Positions 22,975-33,852 of a stretch of DNA of 64,000 nucleotides are shown piece by piece. The translations under genes and the position numbers were made by a program. The notes beneath the pieces are model-generated. The model had not been told where the DNA came from, searched no databases, and saw only the letters and a list, made by a program, of their open reading frames with translations. Source of the stretch: Dichetophora obliterata. Taxonomy: Eukaryota; Arthropoda; Insecta; Diptera; Sciomyzidae. The DNA lies in the NCBI GenBank assembly GCA_963920525.1, contig OY986440.1:19413130-19477129 (forward strand), read 5' to 3'. Each line of letters starts with the position of its first letter. The first letter of the stretch is position 1.

Positions 22975-24301
22975 CTAGCTGATATTCCCGGTGTTACTCG
23001 AGAGTCATTTATATAAACATTTTAATATACACTTCTCGATTAAATGTTTTTGCAATTCTGGAATAATGAAAAACATGTTGAATTTTTTTTTTTAAGCTAC
23101 CGTTAGAAAGGTAATTGAACGAACTTTAGTCCAAAAAAGTTTTGGAAAATTTGTGTTGTTGGTGATTCCATCTCTTGCGGTGAGCTAATTGAATTCAAAG
23201 AAGGGGTACGAAAAACATATTTTAAAAATTAAAAATAATTTTTATATTTACTTAATCTTAAAGCTAGCAAAATAACCTTTTCAACAATATAAAAATTATG
23301 GTGGACCTCAATGGGTTCTTGAGATATGGACATTTTAGCATCTAAGCAAAAATTTATATTAAAAAATATATTGAACTTTTTAAAAAAAAAATTTTAATGA
23401 AATATATTCAAAACTGCGGAGATATTCGCATTAAAAGTAAAAACTTTGATTTTCATATAATTTTTTTCTCGTTATAAGCTATCAATTTTTTATGAAAAAT
23501 TCGTTGTACTAAAAATGATTGTACTAAAATTTATATTAGGCCAAAAAGCTAAGTAGATTACTATAAGGAAGATTTTATGTAAACCAAAATGTTCGTAATT
23601 ACTCTAGACCAGGGCTGGGCATTCTAGCACAGTCACATTTTATTTTGTCTTGTTAGTATTGGTGCGCTCACGAATAGCGCACACTGAGCGAAATTGTTGT
23701 CACAATTATCTAGATTGGCAAGTTTGTGTGTTAATATCCCCAAACAATGTTATATGTGTTTATTTTTTATTTAATGTTTTTATTTTGAGTCATCAGTATT
23801 GTTTATTATTTCTTTTATGTCGACATCATAGCTCCAGCACTTTATTCTAAGTAGATAAATTATATTAGTTTGCTTGCAGTGACAATTAAACATTCTTCTT
23901 CACTAGTAAGATTCTCTGCGGAAAAGAAATCATACTCCAATTCAGAGTTAAAATTTTTGGTATGTTTGTTTTGTTTTTATTGTAAAATTATAAAATCTTA
24001 ATATATACGAATAATTAAAATTATAATAAAAAACTCAAAAAATTGATTCATACAAATGATATGAATAAATTATGCAAAGAATCTTAATAGGTATATGTAT
24101 TAATTTTATTTAACCCCAATATATTCTAATAATATGATATTCTACGAAATAACAAATATATGTGCAAGTATTATAAATCTACAAATCAGAAGGTTAGTTT
24201 TTTTAAGAGTGTATATAAAATTTGCGACGTCGGTCTTCACAGCATCACTATCAGCGAACAACTGAATTATATTCTTTTCTGTTTTGAGCTTTGTGTACAT
24301 G

Positions 24302-25303
24302 CAGCGTTGCCATATGGTCCGATATATCGGATATGTTACGATTTTAATACTTGAATCCGATATTTGACCAAAATTCTTCAAAATGTTACGATTTCAGAAA
24401 AAGTAGATCCGGCGTCCGATTTTTCATATATTTTTATATACATATATATATATGAAAAAGAAAAAATTAGTATAATAAAATTGATGGCAACTTTAAAATA
24501 AAAAGATGCGATGGTACTTCTGCAATTCCAATAATGGAAAAATTTATTTTTGAATTGTTGAGTTTACCGAATTCCTCAGCTAACGTTGAGCGAACTTTTA
24601 GTCAAATAAATATTAATAAAACTAAAGTTCGCAATAGATTAGAGTCAGATACAATGGAAGGAACTCTGCATACAAAAGATTATCTGCGTATGAAATCTTT
24701 TAACTATTTTAGCCTTGAAATTGATAAAGAATTGATAAACAAATTTAATAAAGCAATGCATATATGACTTCGAAAAAATTCTATTTTTTTACACATATTT
24801 TTTTCACTAAAACCTAATTTTTTTTTTTAGTTTTTGCTGGCTTAAAAAACAACATTTTTTCGTTAATTTACTTGAAGCAAAAGCTTTACATTTATAGAGT
24901 TAAAATTGAAAAATTATGTATTATAGCTCTATGCATTTCATTTTTACCGATTTAAGAGATCTACATTAAACCAAACTGTGTTGGAAATGTATTTTTAAAT
25001 TGATTTTTACTCTTTGTTTGTGTGTTCAAAAATATTTTCAAAATGTAATTTATTATAATATATTTTCTATATTTATAATCATTATTGAATTGACTATTGA
25101 AAAAAATGTGATTTATTTAAATAAATAAACCTTAAATATACGTCATACGTCTAATAAAATGCAATATTTTATTTGTCTTCTTTGTTGTAAAATGCGACTG
25201 AAAATTTCTTAGTTCTTGTTTTCAGAGCTTCACAAATCCAACGAGAAGTCCGACGAGCAGAGTGCAAAAGTTACGCTGTAAATTTTTTTTCATGGCAACA
25301 CTG
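24302..25303 (+). mobile_element. hAT-2 element nested in hAT-1
   Basis: The ends are CAGCGTTGCCATATGG and, inward from the right, CAGTGTTGCCATG. Perfect 8-bp duplications TGTACATG flank it (24294-24301, 25304-25311). At 1002 bp it retains the C-terminal part of a transposase gene (24534-24767), so it derives from an autonomous element by internal deletion. Confidence 0.9.
24534..24767 (+). pseudogene. hAT transposase, C-terminal dimerisation domain remnant
   Basis: The 77-residue frame contains LLSLPNSSANVERTFSQIN, then KTKVRNRL, the signature of the hAT C-terminal dimerisation region (small residues, then ERxFS, then a basic RNRL). The catalytic DDE core and BED zinc finger are missing. 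The methionine at the start is internal to the ancestral protein. It lies in hAT-2 on the same strand as the elements' left-to-right order. The frame is intact over the domain, but the protein cannot transpose. Confidence 0.85.
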
Positions 25304-26154
25304 TGTACATGTGAAAAGTTACGCTCAGAGAGCGCTCAGTGAGCTATGCAGCGCCCAGCGCTGCTCTAAACACACAACTGCATTCTAAAGAGATAAATGG
25401 GGACGTTCAAACTATATAGAGAATTTTTAATCAAAACTCAGTTTTATTAATAGTCTGGTATGAAAAAATAGATTTTTAGCCATGACTTTTGATTGGAAAG
25501 AGATATTGGGGTAGTTTATTACATAAATTGTTTTTGAGACTTGACTATTTTGTAAAAAATATAAAAACAACATTTTGGAAAAAATAGATTTCGCGAAAAA
25601 AATCAAAGGGGTGGCAAAAACAGTAAAATAATTTTTGCGCTTAAGTGGAAGAATTTTTGTAAATAAATTCTTTGTCATATGAAAGGTAGTCAGATGTGCA
25701 ATTTTTAATCGATTTAATTTTTACAACCAAAACTATTTTTGAGTCATTTTTTGAGTAAAAAGTCAATATTTTGGACGTTTTTTGACATAATTATGAAACA
25801 TAGTTACACTGACTAAACGGTACAGTTCAACCTATTTTTGTGAAGTGATTTTATTGAGCTTTTGAACAAAAAACATTTGAATAAAATATATTAATGGACA
25901 GCGGAGATATTTGCATCGAAAGACCAAACTTTGATTTTCATATCGTTTTTTTCTCCGATCGTAAAAAGTATTATAATAAGAAAATTATCCTTAGTTGAAA
26001 AATTTTGGAGGGGGCGTGACACAAACAAAGTACGTAACATTTTAAGTTGGGATGCACTTAATATGTGTACCTAGTTTGAGCGAAATCCGTTGAGCCGTTT
26101 AGACTTGTATAAAAGCCAAACAAACAAACAGAAAATGAGTTTCATTACTAAAGA

Positions 26155-26345
26155 TAAGTTTTTTTAGAATTGAAAGAGATTTACCGTTTTTATAAAATCA
26201 CTTTGTATGGGAGGTAGGCATAGTTTTTACGCGATTTGAACGAATTTCATACTTGAAGCATTCTAAAAATCTATGCTTCTATACAAAACTTTAAGTAATT
26301 TCATTATTTTTTGTGAAATTTACAGACTTTTTCGTTTCGGAGTTC
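26155..26345 (-). mobile_element. family R repeat split by the right Helitron (right piece)
   Basis: AGAGATTTACCG, TTTGTATGGGAGGTAGGCA and ATACAAAACTTTAAG parallel blocks in the R copies at 11150-11500. The piece continues the R sequence that stops at 22974. Confidence 0.5.
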
Positions 26346-27590
26346 GGTGTTTTCAAAATTTATATTCAGGAGTAAAAGACAGTAATTACTGTACATGTAA
26401 CATCACTGGTTGTAGTCATTAAACCGATTAAATGACCGGCTGTATGCCAAACAACAACTGTAAACTATTTGCATTTGTTGTCAGTTTTATTTCGGAGTAT
26501 TCGGGAATGTTTCTACTGTTTTAAATAAAACAAAAATATTTTTTGCTTCAAACAAAACAACACCAAGCAAATAATAAAATTTATTCTTAACAAAAAATTG
26601 GTGAATTTAGAAAAAAAGCAGCATAACTTCATAACAAAACCAAGAATCGAAATAAATTGTTTATAGATAGGTATGTTCGCTTGAATGTCTGTCTATCTGT
26701 CTGTCTGTCTGTTTGTCTAAATGAAGATCTGTCATTCTCTGCGTCTTCAGTTCGTTCCTTTTTCAGTAAGATTTGTAATTAAAGCTACAATACGAAAAAG
26801 ATTTGCATGTATGTATGTATGTGCGTGTGCATGCTCGGGATGCTGTATTCTCAGAATTCGGTGACATCAGCGCAGAGCATGGACAACATGTGCTCAACAA
26901 AAAAAAAATTAATAACCAAGTCAAATCAACAGTTGGAATGTTCGAAAATCATTTAAAAAGATATTTGTACTAGAGCTGGTAAAACAAACACCAATGCAGG
27001 AATCTTATTCTAAGAATTGCACAAATATTAAAATAAAAACAAAACAACAAATGATAATGTGCATCTCTATAAAAATGCACCGAAGCAAGGCTAACTGAGT
27101 AAAAAAAATAAATTTTTTAAATCAGCAAGATTTTTGTAGTCTTCCCATAATATTCACATCATTATTGAAAATGTGGGTATTTCAGCAATCGTTTCAATAC
27201 TTTTTGAATTATTAAAGTATTGGAATTCAATATTTCGCGTTTAGTAGCTTTAGTCATTGAGAACTTGGTTATTTTATGGTAATTATTTAGGTAGTTAGGT
27301 AGGACTAGGTTTAGATTATTTGTGTTTAAGCAAAATTGTGTTTTTGGGTTATTTGTGTTTGTGCTCGGTCAAAGTCCTTCGGTCAAGGGCTGAAATGGAA
27401 AATTGGTTTTTTGTACAGTGCCTTATTATAAACATACATCAGTACCTATCTTTTAGTGTCAATCCGTTTTGGTTCTGATCATATTTTTTTTCAACTTTTT
27501 CTGTATACTTATTTGGTATGATAATAAGATAACACTTTAATTAAGAGAAGTAATCATTTAAATGTTTACCCTTAATTGCTAAGATTTGAA
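26346..27590. other. non-coding DNA with microsatellites and a SINE tail
   Basis: A (TCTG)n tract lies at 26690-26713 and (TATG)n at 26806-26823. At 27366-27398, GGTCAAAGTCC then GGTCAAGGGCTGAAATGG matches the 3' end of SINE family 2 (52720-52750, 57080-57110). No gene is seen. Confidence 0.55.
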
Positions 27591-27739
27591 ATTTGAACCA
27601 TGAGAGGAGCAAACCCGTGGCGGTTTCTTTTTTTATTAAAAATAATTTCACGAAAAAGTCACAGAAAGATCTCAAAAACACAAGAAATAACATCGGAAAA
27701 CGTTTTATTTATAAGCTCTCATCTAAAAGAGATGGAGAA

Positions 27740-28180
27740 ACCCCAAGAATGCAGTGCCTTGAGTAATAATAAACATTTTGGTATATAAATCATCCTTGTG
27801 TGATGTATGGTTTGGGATTTATGTTGAAAAACATGTTTCAAACTTTCAAATACTTCCAGCGCAAAAGGACCTTAAATTGGAATCAAAATTTTTTTGGTCG
27901 GTACGTTGAAAACGGGGCTACTTATCGATAAAATAAGCTGAATTCAGCACTAAATAAATGTTTTCAGCTTTGAAAATTTTATAGCCAAAAATTATTTAAC
28001 AAAATTACTTCGATTTAGGCGACAAAGCTCTCAAATTTTCCAAGGATGCAGTCTTGTATCTAGAGTAATTACAAATAATTTGGTGTATAAACCGTTCTTG
28101 TATGCTGTATGGCTTAGGAGTTATGGCGAAAAAGCATGTTAAATACTTTAAAATGATTCCAGAATGTAAACGGCTGGTCC
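27740..28180 (+). repeat. Helitron-derived fragments, direct repeat
   Basis: GAATGCAGTGCCTTGAGTAA (27750) and GGATGCAGTCTTGTATCTAG (28043) each lead into AATAA(A/T)(C/T)A..TTTGG and a TGTATGGTTTGGGATTTATG-like block. They are degenerate tandem units related to the Helitron region near 16400-16460 (GAATGCAGTTGTGTGTCTAG). Confidence 0.4.
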
Positions 28181-28185
28181 TAGAG

Positions 28186-29045
28186 CAGGGCTGGGCATTC
28201 TAACACAGTCACATTAGGGCTATTCCCAGTTATGGGCAAATAGCTTTGCAAATGTATGCCCTACCAAATATTTGCCATCAACTGTGAGCACACTTTTTAG
28301 AACACTGTTGCAAACAAAACTCACAGCTGTTTTGGAGGAAAAAAAAACAACACGAACAGTATTTGTGGTGTTTTTCATTACTATTTATCAAAGTGTATTA
28401 TTTATCAAAGTGAGTTCCATATCAGAGTCTGTTAATTTTGTTTTATTAGCGGCGTTTGGTTAAAATGTGACAGCTGATTGATTGGCAAACAAGTTTTGCC
28501 CATGCTCGACTGTATGCAATGCGATTTTAGTGTTGCAAATTTGACACAGTCGGGCAAATGCAAATCTGTACATTTTGTTGTTGTGTTGAAAATATTTGCC
28601 ATCATATTTTGCAAATGCCACGATGCCCCGCTATTTGCCCGTAATCGGGAATAGCCCTATTTTATTTTGTCTTGTTGGTATGGTGCGCTCTCGAATAGTG
28701 CACACTGAGCGAAATAGTTGTCAAAATTATCTAGATTTGCAAGTTTGTATGTTTATATCACCACACATACTGTTGTATGTGCTTATTTTTTATTTCATGT
28801 TTTTATTTTTAGTCATCGGTAAGTAGTGTTCAATATTTGCTCTATGTCAACATCAAAGCTCCAGCATTTTATTCTAAGTAAAAAAAATTATTTTAGTTTG
28901 CTTGCAGTGGAAAATGAAACATTCTGATTCGCCGGAAAAATTATAAGCGGAAAAGAAATCACTTTCCAATTCAGAACTGAGCATTTCGGTATGTTTTTTT
29001 TTTTTTGTTGTTTTGTTTTTATTTTAATATAATAAAATCTTAATA
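28186..29045. mobile_element. hAT-1 family, second copy, 3' incomplete
   Basis: CAGGGCTGGGCATTCTA starts as in the copy at 23610, and the two align through TTGTCTTGTT, the GTGCGCTC block and the CTCCAGCA(C/T)TTTATTCTAA block to about 29045. A 443-bp MITE interrupts it at 28216. The right terminus is not found; repeat X follows. Confidence 0.75.
28216..28658. mobile_element. MITE in hAT-1 copy 2, 443 bp
   Basis: The inverted ends read AGGGCTATTCCC(A/G)(G/A)TTA, continue with (T/C)GGGCAAATAG, and are flanked by ATT (28213-28215, 28659-28661). The first hAT-1 copy reads TCACATTTTATTTTG here, the exact empty site with a 3-bp ATT duplication. The superfamily is unassigned. A 62-codon frame inside has no recognisable domain. 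Confidence 0.8.
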
Positions 29046-29049
29046 CATG

Positions 29050-29165
29050 GGCATTTCCACAAAAAAGTCTACCGTGACCAAAACATTAAAACTTATTAAA
29101 AACTTTTTATTTAATGATATTATCTAAGAGAAACATTTTAATTTTATTAATTTAAGAAAGTTCTA
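29050..29165 (+). repeat. repeat X, copy 2
   Basis: It matches the reverse complement of 22205-22330 over about 115 bp with scattered changes. It lies between a broken hAT-1 copy and the start of LINE A. Confidence 0.5.
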
Positions 29166-29397
29166 TATAAATTCAATAACCATTACGATCAAATCGTCTG
29201 CACTGTTTCACAAATGTAGTTTCCTTTTTCGTAAATGTTTAGTAAATGTTTCGTAAACTTTTTTGTGTTATTAAAAATGGAAGGCATTAGCTAAAGATAA
29301 TAGAAATATGGTTGAGGCAAGAAAAGGACAATATATTAAATTTGTTTGTTTATTACTAAATTACATAATTACGCTACTACCTAAGTCTAATATCTTT
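29166..29397. other. no feature seen
   Basis: AT-rich DNA before LINE A, with a small TTTCGTAAATG/TTTAGTAAATG repeat at 29220-29265. Confidence 0.5.
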
Positions 29398-30178
29398 TTG
29401 AAGATATTATCGCATTGACTGAAACGTGGTTAAATGGAAGCATTACTGACTTGGAATTGTTTGATAATAGTTTTGAAGTATACAGAAAGGACAGGCACGA
29501 TAGCAATACTTCTGCTGTCGGTGGTGGTGTCTTATTAACTGTTAGGAACTTCTTCGTTAGTTCCACTATTGACATTCCCTGCTCTTCTAACATCGAACTT
29601 ATATGCATTAAGGTTGTATATTGTAATTCTAATGTATATGTTGTTAATGCTTATGTTCCTCCAAAGAGCAGTGTGGAAATTTATGCAAGCCTTGCGGATT
29701 GCATAGAATACGTTATAAATATTCTTGACGCTAGTGACGACATTTTATTGTTGGGTGATTTTAATCTGCCTGACTTGAAATGGAAATCTTCAGATGATGC
29801 GTATTTTTGTGCATCTAATTCGAAGACGCCAAGAGCATATATTTGTTGATAATATATGATCTGACTTACAGTAAGTGAGATGTATTTATAATAGCCGTGA
29901 AAGACTTTTTGACCTGGTCTCAACTACAAACTGTAACAACGTGATTGTTAAGAGGGCACTTCATGCTCTAACTTTTGTTGATGACTACCATCCATCACTG
30001 AGCATAGTACAAGTCCGACAGGGAAAATATAGTGAATTCCAATTCAATAGATAAAGTTTATGAATTCAATTTCAAAAAAGCTGACTTTCTGAGGTTGAAT
30101 CATTTACTTCATAGTAAACTTAATGTAATTTTAGAATATTTTAATGGTAATAATCTTGAAGATTCAATTAATTTTTTT
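29398..30178 (+). pseudogene. LINE A ORF2, endonuclease part (5'-truncated)
   Basis: The longest open piece (29415-29849, 144 residues) shows apurinic-type endonuclease motifs: TETWLNGS, GGGVLLTVRN, a YVPPKS strand and GDFNLPD. Further coding-like sequence with stops continues to GATTCAATTAATTT, where LINE B has entered. The frame resumes at 50130. The element starts inside the endonuclease, so it is 5'-truncated. The motifs and LINE C relationship place it in the CR1/Jockey-like group. It is heavily mutated. Confidence 0.85.
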
Positions 30179-30490
30179 TCCTCTACTAATTTGGGATAAC
30201 TACCTTGTCGTGGTGTAGGGGCTTAAATTGCAGCACAGCGGGCTATGACGACGGGAACCTCGGCTCCAGGGAGCCCTGATAGGGTCACCCATGTCGTACA
30301 GGCTGTTGTGAGGCAATGAACTAAAACTTATCCCACCCTTAACTCCCGGGTCGAGGGATGGCGCCCACCGAGTTTAAAGTTTGCAGCCAAGGGTAATCTG
30401 TGCTGTATTCTAGCGTATCCCCTCTCTGACCTGGCCGAATCAGAGAGAAACACTGGCTCTACCATGGTATTGGGGCTCGCCATGGCCGAC
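30179..30490 (+). mobile_element. LINE B, 5' untranslated part
   Basis: A GC-rich 310-bp block contrasts with LINE A before it and the LINE C tail after it. It starts just after the left copy of the target CAATTAATTTTTTT (30165-30178), whose other copy follows the LINE B tail at 50116-50129. It ends at ATGGCCGAC, where LINE C enters in a T-run. LINE B resumes at 45244 with CTTTCCCCTTTTAACC. Confidence 0.75.
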
Positions 30491-30751
30491 TTTTTATTTA
30501 TTTATTTATTTATTGGCCAACCAAGGCAATTTACTTATTCTAACAGGTTTTTACAAATTTATTTACTTATTCTAACAGGTATTTATTTTTTATTTTTTTA
30601 TTTTTTATATTTTTTTTTCCTTTTCTCCCCCTTCCTTGTTTTGGTGTTCAAAGATATGCAATTCGAAGTGGGCGTAATCCGCCCACCTAATTGACATTAT
30701 TTTACGAACACGCCAAAAAGGAAAGGAAAGAGGAGAAGAAAAAAAGAGAAT
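30491..30751 (-). mobile_element. LINE C 3' untranslated region and (AAAT)n tail
   Basis: On the minus strand, pyrimidine-rich sequence follows the ORF2 stop, then a short direct repeat (GAATAAGTAAAT-type, twice) and a terminal AATAAATAAATAAATAAA run against LINE B at 30491-30514. TTTTT on both sides (30491-30495, 45239-45243) may be a short target duplication. The AAAT tail is the usual LINE end. Confidence 0.7.
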
Positions 30752-33700
30752 TCAGAGGTTGGGTTGATTAGGCAGAGAAAGAGACTTGTATAGAGAACGC
30801 TTGAATAAGAATTTGGACATGGAAGGTGAGTAGTGGTCGGATATATTATTAAATTTTCTACAACAACGGTTGATGGGTTCATTACTGGCATATGCAGTAT
30901 GATGCCGATATTCAGTTAACAGCCGAGTATGCCTTGTACGTCTTAAAGGGTCATTGAGGGTAATCTTGTTAGAGATATATTCGCAGTTAGTTACACCGCT
31001 CAGAACATCGAAAGTAAAGCATGTATCCAGTACCGTTCTTCTTGTTGATAGCGGTGTCAAATTTAATAGGGTGAGTCTGTGTTCATATGGTGGAAGGCTT
31101 CCATAATCGCGGGGGTTATAAGTTTCTCTCAAAGCGAATAGTAAGAACTGTTTTTGAATGGATTCGATTCTATCACAATGGGATCCAAAAACTGGATTCC
31201 AAATTATGCAGCCATATTCGAGTATTGGGCGCACTATTGCACAGTACAGGGATGTAGTGACCCATACATTCTTGAATTCGTATGCTCGTCTTTTAATAAA
31301 ACCAAGCAGTTTACTGGCCCTGGATACAATCTTATCATAGTGTAAATTAAAGCGCAGTTTGTTGTCCAAGACCACTCCAAGATCAACTATATAATTGACC
31401 CTGTTAAGTTCATTATTATTAAGGCGGTATTTGTGATTTACAACTTGGTTTCTACGGGAAAAACTTATCACGCTACACTTTTCTACATTGAGGTAGAGTT
31501 TGTTTTGGGTACACCAGGTCTCAAGAGATGAGAGTTTTAACTGTAAGAAAGTTACATCTTCCTGCGATTCAATTACGTGGTACAATTTTAAGTCGTCCGC
31601 ATACATAAGATGTGGAATATCCTTCAACACTATGGACAAGTCGGATATGAAGATATTGAAGAGAAGAGGACCAAGGTGACTACCTTGCGGTACTCCAGAG
31701 GAGACTTCAATTTTCTTCGAAACAATTCCTTGAAATTTAACATATTGGGATCTACCATGGAGATAAGTTGATAGCCAACTAAGTAAAGATCCAGAGAAAC
31801 CAAATTTTTCTAATTTATGTATTAAGATGCCGTGATCAACACGATCAAAAGCTTTACTGATATCAGTGTAAATAGCGTCTATGAGGTATCCTTTCTCCAT
31901 CTTGCATAAAACGTCAGAAACCATTATCATGAGGTTAGTGGTTGTGGACCTTCCTTTTCGAAACCCGTGCTGCTGCTCGTTTAGTCTCTGGTTGATAAGG
32001 TACGTTAGCTTTTCGCAAATAATTTTTTCAAATAGCTTTGGGACGGCCGACAAAATTGCTATGCCTCTATAGTTTTCAACTGAACTTTTTTGACCGTTTT
32101 TGTATATTGGTATTAGGTGGGAAGTTTTCCAATAAGTGGGAAACACTCCAAGAGACAGTGATTTGTTAATTATAATATATAAGGGCACAAGTAGTTGGTC
32201 TAAGCATCGCACCAATAACTTTGGGGGAATTAGGTCTGGTCCAGGTCCCTTGTTTGCATCTAAACCCTTTATTGCATTCGATATGTCTTCTGTTGACAAG
32301 CTAAAGTTTTCAAAAATATGTTGTGAATTCGGAGTGGGGGGAAAAACATCCGACTGAGTAGTTAGTGGACAAAATACATCCTTAAAATGATCCGCAAAGA
32401 GGTTACATATTTCTTGAGGGTTGGAAGAGATAATATTACCTTTATACATGGATGAAGGGTAACCGGCTGATTTTCGTTTCAGATTGACAAAGTCGAAAAA
32501 TGTTTTGGGGTCTTGGACAATTTTCTCTCCAATTAAGTTTGTGTAAAACTTGTAAGCTTCTTCAGATTTGAAAGAGAACTCTTTTGATAGCTCATCGTAT
32601 CTGAGCCTCATTTCTTCGGTAACATTTGCGGTAGTTTTGATGAGTTTGTAAATTCGGTTTCTCTGGTTTCTCAGGTATCTGAGATTTGAATTTAGCCAAG
32701 GTTCTGAAAGTTTGTTTTTTTTCTTTATTTTAGGCACATATCTTTCGATAGCTGTATAAATGTAATTATAAAAACTCGAAATAGCGCTATCTAAGTCTAA
32801 GTTCGATAGAGCGCAACTCCAGTTAATACCATCTAGAAGAGATGTTATGCTTTCGTAATCAGCATTAAGAAAATCGTACACAATGGAGTTATTGAAGGAC
32901 TGGGTAAAAGAGATATTTATATCAGATAACATTACTGTTAGGGCTGTATGGTGAGCAGTGTTAGCAAACAAATTTTCTGCTTCGATGGTTGGAACAACCC
33001 TCACTTCGTCGTACGAGTTAGTAAAGATTAAATCCAACCACCTACTATTTTGGTTTTGTGTTGCAGAGACTTGCTGTAGATCATTGCTATAAAACGTACT
33101 TATTAATGTAAAGTCTATGGAACTAGAGAGGTTTACAGGAAGAAGATAGTTGTAATTTTCATCAATGACAAATGATATATTTGGACGGTTGAAGTCACCA
33201 AAAATAACAATCCTATCATCTTCATTTAAGGTTTCCGTAAATGTAGTGATTGTTTCACATAGCTCATTGTATGATGCTTCGCTAGAGCTTTGGGGGATGT
33301 AAATGACACCAATGTACATAGAGAATTTTTTCCTATATAGACTCTTTCTATACGGTGTTCAAAGAGTTTGTGAGTAGGGGTTTCTATAAGCTCACTTGAA
33401 AGAGAATTGTGGGTAGCAATTAGTACGCCGCCACCTCGTGAGGGACCTGTTGAGAAATAGTCGCGGTCATTTCGGTAGATAGTCCAATTGCAGTCCAGAA
33501 TTTCTTCATTTTTAAAAGTTTCGTTTAACCAAGTTTCTGTAATTACCAGAATCTTGAAGTGACAAGATTTAGCGTCGATAAATAGTTTATTTAGTTTACC
33601 TCTCATACCACCACAGTTGTGATAAAAAATTTTAAGAGAATTAATTGAGTCGGCAGGTAGGCATGGATCCTTGGACATTACTTGAGGAATGTTGTTAGGT

Positions 33701-33843
33701 GACTTTGACTGGTTTTTAGCAATAGGGGTAGTGTTAGGGTCAAAGTTAGGGGCAATAATACTGTTGGTGCTCCTTACGGGACTTTTGCAGAAAAGAGACA
33801 TGTTTAGACCTAACGTGAGTGCCATAGGTGTCAAGGTCCGCAT
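30752..33843 (-). pseudogene. LINE C ORF2: endonuclease-reverse transcriptase with one frameshift
   Basis: This is the polyprotein that nicks DNA and copies the element RNA by target-primed reverse transcription. The N-terminal piece (33843-33226) has an upstream linker, FYHNCGGMRGK, TETWLN and RGGGVLIA. After a one-base slip in an A-run near 33330 the second piece (33319-30752, 855 residues) continues with YIPQS, GDFNRPN (41-47), a linker, then RT: a TDISKAFD block near 485-492, SGVPQGSHLGPLLF near 541-554 and YADD at 573-576. A C-terminal region with PPYEHRLTLL follows. The RT core is intact. The start lies 9 bases after the ORF1 stop. Motifs and PHD-type ORF1 point to a CR1/Jockey-like clade; the exact clade is uncertain. 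Confidence 0.92.
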
Positions 33844-33852
33844 TGACTTGAC

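Larger units (their letters stand above)
23610..25363. mobile_element. hAT-1 element in the right Helitron
   Basis: The ends are CAGGGCTGGGC and, inward from the right, CAGCGCTGGGC. The target octamers are CTCTAGAC (23602-23609) and CTCTAAAC (25364-25371). The uninterrupted left Helitron shows the empty site near 16410 (inverse CTCTAGACACAC), confirming the borders. Without the nested element it would be about 744 bp and encodes nothing recognisable. Confidence 0.88.
22975..26154 (-). mobile_element. Helitron, right copy (minus), interrupted by hAT elements
   Basis: On the minus strand the 5' end is TCTTTAGTAATGAAACTC preceded by A (26154 downward). The 3' end is CACCGGGAATATCAG then CTAG at 22978-22975, followed by T. 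It matches the left copy in order over 15344-16480 and 19633-20199. It carries hAT-1 at 23610-25363. No helicase frame remains. The two copies face each other tail to tail with 2.8 kb between them. Confidence 0.75.
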
